Source: G963675935 sp963823895 (GTDB lineage Bacteria > Planctomycetota > Planctomycetia > Pirellulales > Thermoguttaceae). From it: a stretch of 64,000 nt of DNA. The translations under genes were made by a program, and so were the position numbers. The stretch lies in the NCBI GenBank assembly GCA_963823895.1, contig CAWGNG010000019.1, positions 62,001 to 126,000 of the forward strand, written 5' to 3'. Shown here piece after piece: positions 49,986 to 58,465 of this stretch (its first letter is position 1; every line of letters starts with the position of its first letter). The notes beneath the pieces were generated by a model, which had not been told where the DNA came from, made no database searches, and saw only the letters and a program-made list of their open reading frames with translations.

Positions 49986-52691
49986 ATGAGAACTCCGCTA
50001 GTTCTTCGACTGCGGCGAATCATCTCGATCATCGCCATGATTCCGGCATTCTTGTCGTTCGCCGCGACGGCCCCGGCCGAAGAACTGTCGATCGACGATG
50101 GCTGGCGATTTAAGTTCGATCTGGAAAACGTCGGAATCGAGCGGGGTTGGGCCGCTGCGGATTTTGACGATTCCAAGTGGCAAGTCGTCAATGTCGGCCA
50201 GAGTTGGACCGACTTCGGCTACTTCAATTACAGCGGCGTCGCCTGGTATCGAAAGACGGTGGCGATTCCCACGCGGTTCCGCGGGAAGTTCCTGGTGTTC
50301 CACGGCGTCAAGGACCGTTGCACGTTGTACATCGACGGGGTGCAGCGGGGGAAATACGGCCCGGCGGCCGATCCGAAGCTGCGGGGGCTTTTTTCCGGCA
50401 CTCCGCCGTTCCGCCTGCGCCTGCCCGACGCGCCGACAATCCACATCTCGCTGCGAATCGAAGGCGCCGATACGCACGCCTACGACACGCCCGGGCCCGG
50501 TCTGGTCGAAAGCGTGACGCTCTCCGACGGCATTCTCGTCTTCCACGAAGGATACTGGCTCGCCCCGGACGAGCACGTGACCTACAAGCAATGGCTGGCT
50601 GAAATGCGGGCGGAACGGGCGCGGCGGCGGGCCTATTTCGGCATGAACGACCGCGTTTACACGGGGGCTTACGCCTGGACTTCTCGCAATTTCGTGCAAG
50701 CATTCGTCTACGTGTTCGATACGCGGTTTTACGATGTTCGCCAAGGCCGCTACCTTCTCGATGAATATCTCGCCGACGGCCGGCAACGCTTCGGCGGTTA
50801 CGACAGTCTCTTGCTCTGGCACTCCTACACGAACATCGGCGTCGATCCGCAGAACCAGTTCCAGATGCTCCGCAGCCTGCCGTGCGGCTTGCCCGAGCTG
50901 AAAAAACTGATCAACCGCGGTCATCGGCAGGGCGTGCGGACGTACATCGCCTACAACCCCTGGGACCGGGACACGACGCAAGAAAAAACCTCCCATATCG
51001 ATAGTCTGGCAAGCACGGTGAAGGCGATCGAAGCCGACGGCATCTTCCTCGACGTGACGGAAAACAGGCCACACGAGCAACTGCGGGCGGCCGTCGATCG
51101 CGTTCGCCCCGGCGTCGTCTTGGAACCGGAGGGGAGCGTCCCGCCGTTCGACGCCGGCAACGCCACGATCAACGCCTCATGGGGCCAGGCGTATCCCGTG
51201 GCCGGCTGGCGCGATCACGTCCGTGGCGTGCCCATCGAAAAATGGAGCGAGCCGCGGCACATGATCCATTTCGACGGCGACCGCTGGCGGCACGACCGCA
51301 CCGTCATGTTTCAACACGCCTTCCTCAACGGCACGGGCGTGGTGATCTGGGACGACATTTTCGGAAGTTGGAACTCGTACACCGAGCGCGACCAAGCCAT
51401 GCTCCGCCGCATGGTTCCAATCGAGCGGCACTTCGCCGATCTGCTGGCCGGCGAGGGCTGGCAGCCGTTCTATCCGACGCTGGTGAAAGACGTCGACGCC
51501 AGTTATTGGCCGGGCACTGATCGTGCGCTGTGGACGATCGTCAATTGGAGCAACGAGCCGGCAATGGGCGAAATCCTCCGCGCCGAACATGCAACCGGAA
51601 CGCGATATTTCGATCTCTGGAATGGCGTGGAAATTGCTCCGGTAATTCACGACGGGCAAGCCACTTTGAAAGTTTCCGAGATTGAAGGCCACGGTTTGGC
51701 CGCGATTTTGGCCCTGAAAGCGGCCCCCGATGCCGCCTTCGAGAAGTTGCTGGCCGACTGTCGCACCCGGGCCGTTCGCAAGTTGGCCGATTACAGCGAC
51801 CAATGGCAACCGCCCGCCCCGCCGCTGCTGCGGCTGCCCGGAAAGACCGCGCCCGCCCGAGCCGCCGATCCGCTGGCGAACATGGCGCTGGTTCCCGCCA
51901 CGGAACGATTCACGCTGTCGGTGATACACAACCTGGGCGAAGCCTGCTGTTATCCCGACGACAACCGCGCGGAGTGGATTCGCCGCTGGCCTTACATGTA
52001 CGAGCACGGCGCCCATTCGCGGAACATCATGCACAATATCGTCGTGCCGCGGATTCCCGCGTTCTTCATCGACAAGCATCTCGTCACAAACGCCCAGTAT
52101 CGGTTCTTCCTGGAGAAGAGCGGCTACCGGCCCGCCGATACGGCCAATTTCTTGAAAGACTGGAATTGGAGCGATCGCGGACGCCCCATGCCGCCGCACG
52201 GCCAGGAGAACCATCCGGTGGTTTGGGTCGCGTTGGAGGACGCCCGAACTTACGCCGCTTGGGCCGGCAAACGCTTGCCCAGCGAGGAGGAATGGCAGTA
52301 TGCCGCCGGCGGCGCGAACCACCTGCGTTACCCGTGGGGAAACCAGTGGAAGCCGGGGCTCGCTAATGACCGAGGAGAAGGAACCACCGCCGTCGATGCC
52401 TTTCCCGCCGGCCGCAGCCCCTTCGGTCTGTTCGACATGTCGGGCAACGTCTGGCAATGGAACGAGAGCGAGCGGAACGACGGCAATCGCTACGCGGTGT
52501 TGCGTGGCGGCTCGTTTTACCAAGTCGGCGGCTCGGGCTGGTACTTCGACCGCTTCGTCTATTTCGGCCTCGGCCAAGGCGAGTGGTCCGCCCGTCCCAC
52601 GAATTACCACGTGAAACTCTTCCTCATGTCGCCCAGCGCCGACCGCAAAGCGACCATCGGATTTCGGTGTGCGAAAGACGTAGCGGAATAG
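49986..52691 (+). CDS. secreted fusion: GH2-type sugar-binding domain, barrel-like domain, and SUMF1/FGE-like domain
   Basis: 901 residues with a signal peptide (RIISIIAMIPAFLSFAATAPA). Residues about 30-170 (GWRFKFD, WAAADFDDSKWQVVNVGQSW, VAWYRKTVAIP) are a GH2-like jelly roll. About 180-620 contains barrel-like segments (GYDSLLLWHSYTNIGVDP, RTYIAYNPWDRD, DGIFLDVTENRPHEQLR). The C-terminal 250 residues are a formylglycine-enzyme/SUMF1-type module (FFIDKHLVTNAQYRFFLEKSG, WAGKRLPSEEEWQYAAGG, GLFDMSGNVWQWNES, LRGGSF). In bacteria SUMF1 folds are often binding domains rather than active sulfatase modifiers. Half a degenerate GTGGGGCAG repeat lies just upstream. Confidence 0.78.
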   Translation: MRTPLVLRLRRIISIIAMIPAFLSFAATAPAEELSIDDGWRFKFDLENVGIERGWAAADFDDSKWQVVNVGQSWTDFGYFNYSGVAWYRKTVAIPTRFRGKFLVFHGVKDRCTLYIDGVQRGKYGPAADPKLRGLFSGTPPFRLRLPDAPTIHISLRIEGADTHAYDTPGPGLVESVTLSDGILVFHEGYWLAPDEHVTYKQWLAEMRAERARRRAYFGMNDRVYTGAYAWTSRNFVQAFVYVFDTRFYDVRQGRYLLDEYLADGRQRFGGYDSLLLWHSYTNIGVDPQNQFQMLRSLPCGLPELKKLINRGHRQGVRTYIAYNPWDRDTTQEKTSHIDSLASTVKAIEADGIFLDVTENRPHEQLRAAVDRVRPGVVLEPEGSVPPFDAGNATINASWGQAYPVAGWRDHVRGVPIEKWSEPRHMIHFDGDRWRHDRTVMFQHAFLNGTGVVIWDDIFGSWNSYTERDQAMLRRMVPIERHFADLLAGEGWQPFYPTLVKDVDASYWPGTDRALWTIVNWSNEPAMGEILRAEHATGTRYFDLWNGVEIAPVIHDGQATLKVSEIEGHGLAAILALKAAPDAAFEKLLADCRTRAVRKLADYSDQWQPPAPPLLRLPGKTAPARAADPLANMALVPATERFTLSVIHNLGEACCYPDDNRAEWIRRWPYMYEHGAHSRNIMHNIVVPRIPAFFIDKHLVTNAQYRFFLEKSGYRPADTANFLKDWNWSDRGRPMPPHGQENHPVVWVALEDARTYAAWAGKRLPSEEEWQYAAGGANHLRYPWGNQWKPGLANDRGEGTTAVDAFPAGRSPFGLFDMSGNVWQWNESERNDGNRYAVLRGGSFYQVGGSGWYFDRFVYFGLGQGEWSARPTNYHVKLFLMSPSADRKATIGFRCAKDVAE

Positions 52692-52716
52692 AGAATCGGG
52701 AGGACACGATACGCTC

Positions 52717-53346
52717 ATGGAAGCCCCCCCAACAAGACCGAAACCGTTCTATACGAGAGCGCGTCTGCTCACCGTATTTGTATGCACGCTTGTGGTGCTC
52801 TCGTTCATGCATATGGCTATCGTTGGTGCTACCACCCGGAGCAACACCTACCAGGACCTAAAACACACCATCCTCCACGGCTGGCCGGCCCCATTCGCAG
52901 AACACAGGTCAGGGTGGAATTTTTTTGCTGATGGAGCAGTGAACCCACCTTCTTTCTCAGAGAGAGTGGATCCGACCAAATGGACGTCCTTTCATATAAG
53001 TAGCGTCACCAATTTGATCTGTGACGGTTTGTTATCGTTGCTTCTTACCACCGCAACGGGTGTCGTCATTTTGCGGCTGCAAAAGAGAAGTTGGACACGC
53101 TGGCAGTTCTCGATCGCGGACATGTTCTCTCTAATAACAACCACGAGCATGGTGCTCGGATTGATCTTTCTTGACAGCCGTCTTTCCATCGGTGGAGACC
53201 CCGCCGCTGAGGATATTTACTTGCGTCTGCGGGATCTCCCTCTTTTCGATCGGGTGATGGTGCTCTTCGCAATCGCCTGCGCCGTGTGGCTGATCGTCTC
53301 CACGGTAAGCGCACGCTTAGGTAAGCGCACCGAGAGCCAAGATTAG
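52717..53346 (+). CDS. membrane protein with a QFSI-type planctomycete segment
   Basis: 209 residues with about four hydrophobic helices (LLTVFVCTLVVLSFMHMAIVG, LICDGLLSLLLTTATGVVILRL, FSLITTTSMVLGLIFLD, RVMVLFAIACAVWLIVSTV). The RWQFSIADMFSLITTTSMVLG segment resembles the 'QFSLRDLL' stretch of many planctomycete membrane proteins. No enzymatic motif. It starts 25 bases after the preceding gene. Codon use seems slightly less GC-rich than its neighbours. Confidence 0.65.
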   Translation: MEAPPTRPKPFYTRARLLTVFVCTLVVLSFMHMAIVGATTRSNTYQDLKHTILHGWPAPFAEHRSGWNFFADGAVNPPSFSERVDPTKWTSFHISSVTNLICDGLLSLLLTTATGVVILRLQKRSWTRWQFSIADMFSLITTTSMVLGLIFLDSRLSIGGDPAAEDIYLRLRDLPLFDRVMVLFAIACAVWLIVSTVSARLGKRTESQD

Positions 53347-53376
53347 ATGCGGGCTGAAGACCGTTTACGGGACGAG

Positions 53377-53449
53377 GGGGACGGAGGAGGTTGTCGGGAG
53401 AGCGTTCCGCAAAATGGAGAACCTGCTTCCGACAACCTCCTCCGTCCCC
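53377..53449. repeat. GGGGACGGAGGAGGTTGTCG palindrome
   Basis: Perfect 21-base arms (53377-53397 and 53429-53449), 31-base loop, between convergent genes, where it could act as a shared transcription end. A half copy lies at 4170-4185. Confidence 0.92.
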
Positions 53450-53459
53450 TTCCACAGCC

Positions 53460-54761
53460 TCACGTCTTGGGCGTTTTCAACTGCGTAGCTTCCTTTTCGA
53501 CGCATTCGACCGCCCGCTCTAGTTGGCGGTCGACGAAAGGCTTGGCGTCTTTCTCATCGGATTGGTCGGGAACCGGCTGGTGCAGGTCGCGGGCGTTTCG
53601 CCACGCCTGCCAGCGGCGGAACTCGCGCTGGTTGAGCGCCAACTTGCAGCCTTCGTCGGGCGAGACGCCCCATTCCTGCTTGGCGCTGACGCCCGGCAGA
53701 CGGCGGATGTCCTTGCCGCTGGGCCGCCAGTAGCTCTTCGTCGTCAGCTTCATTCCGCCGCAACCGGGCTCAAGAGGGATCAGGTCCTGCACCGTCCCCT
53801 TGCCGTAGGACCGCTGGCCGACGATCGCCGCGCGATGGTGATCTTGCAGGCACGCCGCCACGATCTCGGCGGCGCTGGCGGTGTCCTGGTTGACCAGCAC
53901 GGCGATGGGAATATCGGCAAACGGCGCATCGCCGTCGGCGCGGTAGCTATTGCAGATGACCCCGCCGCGGCCGCGCGTGGTGACAATCTCCCCGTTCTTA
54001 ATGAACAGATTGCAAACGGCCACGGCGGCGGGCAGGTAGCCGCCGGGATCGTCGCGCAAATCGAGCACCAGTCCGCGCATCCCGTGGGCTTTGAGCCAGC
54101 GGATCGCCTTCCGCAATTCATCCGCCGTCTGATCCGAAAAACAACTGACGCGGAGATAGCCGATGCGGTCGTGCCCTGCGAGCAGGTAATTCCAGGAGCC
54201 ATCGGGATTGCAGGTGTCGCCGAGGACCGATTGCTCCTGCACATCCTCGCGGATCAAGGGTATTTCCACCGCTTTCGCGGCGCCCGGATGGAGCACCGAG
54301 AGCGTGACCGTCGTGTGCGGCTTCCCCCGCAGCAGCAAGGAGGCGTCCTGGAGCGACATTCCGTGGGTGCTCGTCTTATCGATCCGCAGGATCTTGTCGC
54401 CGACGACGATGCCCGCCCGCGATGCCGGCGAATTGGCTACCGGATAGCCGACAACCAATTCCTTGGTCTTCGCATCGATGGTTACGGCCACACCGATTCC
54501 GCCGAACTGAAGATCGAGGGCCTCGTTCAATGCCGTCAAATGCTTGGGCGGGAGGTACGTGGTGTTTTCGTCGAATTCACTAAGCATTCCGTACATGGCC
54601 CCTTCGAACAACCTCTGCTCGCCGACCGGATCGAGGGCGTTGTTTTCGATCGTGTTCATGGCGCTGCCCAGCACGCGGGGATAGTGCTCCGGCACCCGCT
54701 GGCGGCAGAGCACCGTCACCAGCGCCACGAGAAACAAGATCAACAGATTGCGACGAGGCAT
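53460..54761 (-). CDS. S41 family C-terminal processing peptidase with PDZ domain
   Basis: 433 residues. N-terminal signal or anchor (LLILFLVALVTVLC). A helical lead (TIENNALDPVGEQRLFEGAMYGML) precedes the PDZ domain (LQFGGIGVAVTIDAK, VANSPASRAGIVVGDKILRIDK, about 85-175). The protease core has GYLRVSCFSD, LVLDLRDDPGGYLPAAV, nucleophile Ser in NQDTASAAEIVAA (about 295) and Lys in SYGKGTVQ (about 320). Acts in the periplasm on C-termini of envelope proteins. The start lies 97 bases from the stop of the next minus-strand gene, separated by the palindrome at 54792. Confidence 0.92.
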   Translation of the reverse strand: MPRRNLLILFLVALVTVLCRQRVPEHYPRVLGSAMNTIENNALDPVGEQRLFEGAMYGMLSEFDENTTYLPPKHLTALNEALDLQFGGIGVAVTIDAKTKELVVGYPVANSPASRAGIVVGDKILRIDKTSTHGMSLQDASLLLRGKPHTTVTLSVLHPGAAKAVEIPLIREDVQEQSVLGDTCNPDGSWNYLLAGHDRIGYLRVSCFSDQTADELRKAIRWLKAHGMRGLVLDLRDDPGGYLPAAVAVCNLFIKNGEIVTTRGRGGVICNSYRADGDAPFADIPIAVLVNQDTASAAEIVAACLQDHHRAAIVGQRSYGKGTVQDLIPLEPGCGGMKLTTKSYWRPSGKDIRRLPGVSAKQEWGVSPDEGCKLALNQREFRRWQAWRNARDLHQPVPDQSDEKDAKPFVDRQLERAVECVEKEATQLKTPKT

Positions 54762-54791
54762 GTTCTATTCCACCACCGGCGGCACGCGCCA

Positions 54792-54824
54792 CGTTGGGGT
54801 GGCAGTTGCACTGCCACCCCAACG
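54792..54824. repeat. CGTTGGGGTGGCAGT palindrome
   Basis: 15-base perfect arms (54792-54806, 54810-54824) with TGC loop. Relative of 28740-28774, with a compensatory base-pair change in the stem. Confidence 0.92.
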
Positions 54825-54858
54825 CGATTTTCATCATAGGCTCTTGCCGCCCGGCAGT

Positions 54859-57800
54859 CTATTCCACCACCACGGTTTGCGGCAGTTCGGCGCCGGCGGG
54901 CGGGAACTGGATCGTCCCTCCGCCGACCGCTACTTGAATATAGTACTCGAAATCGTCTTTGGCGGCAGCGGCGGGAAGCGTGACCGTATAGACGCCGCGG
55001 GCCACGTGTTCCAGCGGCAGCGCGGCGAAACTGCCCGTGCCCAACGGCCGCCAATAGAGCGTCGGCGACTGCGGCTTCGGCCTGAGCACGATCGCCGTCA
55101 GTTTCAGCGTCTCGCCGGCGGCAATGGCCGTGCGAATCTCGCGGACAAACAGCCGCGGCGGGCCGGCGTATTGCTTCGACGGGATCGCGTCGGCCGGCAA
55201 GTCGCCGCCCAACAGCTTGGCCAACTCCACTCCTGGTGCCGTGAGCAGGCGCGGCATCGTCTGCTGCTGCCAGTTGCAGACATTGCCCATCTCGCCGGGA
55301 TTACTGACCGTGGCCAGCAGATGGCGGTGCAGTTCGGCAAAGGCGGCCACCAGCTCTTTGCGAATCGGCAGGGCCACGTCGCGGGCCAGCCGCTTCTGCG
55401 CCGCGGGATCCTTTTCCGCCCTCACCTTTTCCATCGCAGCGTTGAAGCGGGCCCAAACGCAGCGGACTTCGGCGATCGCGCGGAGATAGCGGAAGTTGTC
55501 GAGCCAATATTGGTAGCGTTCCAGGTTGCCCGGCCCTTCGACCAGCGGCCGCAGGGCCTCCATTTCATCGACGAAGGCGTATTCCTTTCGCACTTGGTCC
55601 CAGGGGCGAGGATCGGGGGCGATGCTGCCGGGGCCGGTGACCCAGTCGGCCGGCCGCGGCATGTGGCCGTCGAGCCGAGTGAAGAGCGCGGCGGCCGGGC
55701 CAGCCGCCTTCGGGCCGAACTCCGCCCGCGCCCAGTCGGCGTAGAAATCGTCGATCGGCAGGTAACGCGGTCTCGCCGCCGGGCCAGTCGGCGGCAGATC
55801 GGCCTGATAATCCTGGAACACCGGCCCGCCGCAGTTGATCTTGCGCGAGTACGGCTTGGCCGAAGAACCCGCCGCGGCGGCCGTCTTTCCTTCAATCACA
55901 ATCCCGGCGATGCACGGGAACTCCGTCTCGGGAATGAACTCGATCGTCAACCGCCCGTCGGTCACGCGCACGCCCTCGGCCGTCTTGTCGATGGGATGAT
56001 CCTTGCCGACGGCGGCGAACATGTCGAGGTGCTCGAAGAGCGTCTTGCCTTGCACGGTGGCGGCGAAGACCCGTTTGCCCTTTTCGGCGTAATAGGGCTC
56101 GGCCAGCTTCAGCGTCACGTTGTACCGGCCGTTGGGAACGTCGATATGGTACGCCTTCAGGCCGTAACGCACGGTCTGATAGACCGTGTTATGGTCGGCG
56201 GCGGCAAAACGGCTGTCGGGAAATTGGGCCAACTCGCCCCCTTCGACCCCCTCGGGCATTCTTGCCGGCGGCTTGCCGACGTCCTTCAGCTCTTTGTTCC
56301 ACCCGCTCTGATCCCACGCGGCCTTGGCCAGGGCCGAGACGTTGGGCGCGAGGATGCGGGTCCGCCAGTGGATGCCCATCAGGCCGGTGCAGCCGTATCG
56401 CAGGGCGTCGGCGGCGTCACGGCGCATGCGGCCGGCCCAGGGCTGCGGCATCGTCAGGCCCGGATCGTCTTCCATCCAGGGAATGGCCCATTTCGGCCGG
56501 CCTGCGATTCTTGCAAACCCCGGCTCGACAGGCGTATTGCCGACCTGGCGGCTGATGCAGGCCATCGGCATCTCCTTCGGCAGCATTTTGTCGAAAAGCG
56601 CCGGGCTCTGCGGCGGCCCCAGCACCCAGCCGCACGTGGCCAACGTGAACGGGGCCTTCACCTTCGCCGCTGCCGCAATCGCCGCGCGAAAGTCGCCCGT
56701 CACGGCATTGATCTGTTGCTGCGTCACCGGGCTCCATGTCCAATTCTCATCCGTCCACAGCCAGTAATAATCCAGCGGATGGGTTTTGGCGATCCGCTGG
56801 AACATTCCCTCATAAACTCCCTGCAAGACGGCCGGATCGGCCGGGTTCTTGCCGGCAGCCTGCAAACGCTCCTTCACCGGCGTGGGAATCGTCAGCGGCA
56901 CTTCCGTGCCGATGCAAGTCTTGACGCCCAGCCGCCGCGCAAAGCCGAACGCATCGCCCAACAGATCGCCCATGCCGGCAAACAGCGCATTGCACTGGTC
57001 GGGCGACATCATCTTCTGTGGGTCTTTCGTGCCGAAACTCCACGGCGGCGCATCGCGCATGTAATCGGCGCCGTAATTGTCGCGATCGAACAACTCCGCG
57101 GCCCCGAACGCATAATCGCTCGTCTTCACCGACTGGCTGCCCCATGAGCCGTTCGAGCCGACGGTGGTGTAATGCCGCGCAGGATAGCTGGCCTTCACGC
57201 GGCCGTCGGCCTCAAGGTCGCTGGGTGGGCCAATACAGACCAACGGCTCCGGTCCCACGCCGCCTTCCGGATAGGTGTGCAGGCCGAAGAAGTTCATGCC
57301 CATTTTCGGCAGTTGCCCGACAACGGCCTTGTACGTGTCGCGGCTCCACCAGTCGGGCCCCTCGGGAAAGTCGTGGAACGGCTGAATGCCGCGCAGCTCG
57401 AACAGCGGCTTGCCCATCTCGTTCAATACCGGCATTTCCAGCGGCGTCTTGGCGTCGGGCAGCACGTCGCCGTGCAGATAGAATCGCACCCCAAGACGCT
57501 CGGCCAAACGATACGCCCCATAAAGCGTGGCGATCGGATCGCCGCCGACGACCAGCAGCGTGGCATGATCGCTCCGGTCGCCGCGCCGAATCGTTCTCAA
57601 CAAGAACTGCTGCGCCGCCAGCGCCTCGACCTCTGTCTTCAGCTTGGCATCGGCCAACTCGCCCGTCACCGCCGGACGCTCCTTTGTGCCGACAACGATC
57701 AGCAAGCCGGGCGGAGCTTTCTCATTCGCCGCGATGATCGGCAGCAGCTTTCCGGTCCGCAGATAGACGTACCGCCGAATCTCCTTGGCCGCCAATTTCT

Positions 57801-57918
57801 CGGCCGACGAAGCGGAAGCGTCGCACACGATGGCCGTCGGCGGGGCGGGCGCCGCTTCTGCTTTGCCGATCGCCAAACCGCACAAAAGGCAAACCAAGAA
57901 TCCCATTCGGCACGGCAT
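54859..57918 (-). CDS. secreted multidomain glycosidase-like protein (GH67N/GH20b-type N-domain, DUF4838-like core, malectin-like domain)
   Basis: 1019 residues with signal peptide (GFLVCLLCGLAIGKAEA). The N-terminal domain (SSAEKLAAKEIRRYVYLRTGKL, LLVVGGDPIATLYGAYRLAERLGVRFY) is the domain that precedes catalytic barrels in GH67 and GH20 and in DUF4838 proteins. The middle, with WWSRDTYKAVVGQLPKMGMNFFGLHTYPEGG and YYWLWTDENWTW, looks like a barrel. About 620-760 resembles a malectin-type sugar-binding domain (YNVTLKLAEPYY, INCGGPVFQDYQAD). A helical region and a C-terminal beta-domain end it. Substrate unknown, plausibly an acidic polysaccharide. ATG 57918 follows GGAG by eight bases; the frame is open to 58104 upstream. 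Confidence 0.78.
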   Translation of the reverse strand: MPCRMGFLVCLLCGLAIGKAEAAPAPPTAIVCDASASSAEKLAAKEIRRYVYLRTGKLLPIIAANEKAPPGLLIVVGTKERPAVTGELADAKLKTEVEALAAQQFLLRTIRRGDRSDHATLLVVGGDPIATLYGAYRLAERLGVRFYLHGDVLPDAKTPLEMPVLNEMGKPLFELRGIQPFHDFPEGPDWWSRDTYKAVVGQLPKMGMNFFGLHTYPEGGVGPEPLVCIGPPSDLEADGRVKASYPARHYTTVGSNGSWGSQSVKTSDYAFGAAELFDRDNYGADYMRDAPPWSFGTKDPQKMMSPDQCNALFAGMGDLLGDAFGFARRLGVKTCIGTEVPLTIPTPVKERLQAAGKNPADPAVLQGVYEGMFQRIAKTHPLDYYWLWTDENWTWSPVTQQQINAVTGDFRAAIAAAAKVKAPFTLATCGWVLGPPQSPALFDKMLPKEMPMACISRQVGNTPVEPGFARIAGRPKWAIPWMEDDPGLTMPQPWAGRMRRDAADALRYGCTGLMGIHWRTRILAPNVSALAKAAWDQSGWNKELKDVGKPPARMPEGVEGGELAQFPDSRFAAADHNTVYQTVRYGLKAYHIDVPNGRYNVTLKLAEPYYAEKGKRVFAATVQGKTLFEHLDMFAAVGKDHPIDKTAEGVRVTDGRLTIEFIPETEFPCIAGIVIEGKTAAAAGSSAKPYSRKINCGGPVFQDYQADLPPTGPAARPRYLPIDDFYADWARAEFGPKAAGPAAALFTRLDGHMPRPADWVTGPGSIAPDPRPWDQVRKEYAFVDEMEALRPLVEGPGNLERYQYWLDNFRYLRAIAEVRCVWARFNAAMEKVRAEKDPAAQKRLARDVALPIRKELVAAFAELHRHLLATVSNPGEMGNVCNWQQQTMPRLLTAPGVELAKLLGGDLPADAIPSKQYAGPPRLFVREIRTAIAAGETLKLTAIVLRPKPQSPTLYWRPLGTGSFAALPLEHVARGVYTVTLPAAAAKDDFEYYIQVAVGGGTIQFPPAGAELPQTVVVE

Positions 57919-58234
57919 GGCGATGTCTCCTATCGAAGAGGTCGAGGCGGGATGAAGATACACGGCATGAACCAATTCCAGTCTAGCGGCATGGATCACC
58001 GCGGTCAACGACCGAGAGGGAATAAGGGGACAGGTCCGGTTGTTCTGAATGCAACGAAGAATCGGGGACGATCGGTCAGAAAGACTCCGCCGCGCCTGAG
58101 CCACCGGCGCAGCGGCTTCATAAGCTACAATTCAGAGGATGATTGCTCGTCGTCGTTGCGTGTTTTTCGCGGGGGTTCGACTCGCCGAAGCACCATTGAG
58201 CGCCGCACCATTTTCCTGGGGAACGGAGGAGAGC

Positions 58235-58420
58235 ATGATGAATTTCGATTGGCGGAGCATTCAGATTCCACTTCCAGTGCTCCTGGCGGCGGCAACCACC
58301 ATCGGCTATATGGTCGGCCGCTGGCGTCGTTGCGGCGAGATTTGTCCCCACTGCAAGCAAGAGCTGCACCAGACCGCGGTGGAATCGAAGCCGACGGCGG
58401 ACGGTCTGCACAACGCCTGA
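58235..58420 (+). CDS. small single-helix membrane protein with CxxC
   Basis: About 61 residues: a hydrophobic helix (IPLPVLLAAATTIGYMVG) followed by GRWRRCGEICPHCKQELHQ. The CPHC pair with an upstream Cys could bind zinc or take part in thiol chemistry. GGAGGAG sits close before ATG 58235, a strong site; an in-frame ATG at 58139 is less likely. It lies between two minus-strand genes and has its own strand, so it must have its own promoter. Confidence 0.6.
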   Translation: MMNFDWRSIQIPLPVLLAAATTIGYMVGRWRRCGEICPHCKQELHQTAVESKPTADGLHNA

Positions 58421-58465
58421 CCGGGTCGCCTGTTAGCGCCGCACCGCGGGGGACGGCGGCCGGGC

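Noticed and set aside
54748..57147. 799-codon open frame on the plus strand
   Set aside because: Antisense to the large secreted glycosidase-like gene; Arg-rich composition and no recognisable domain.
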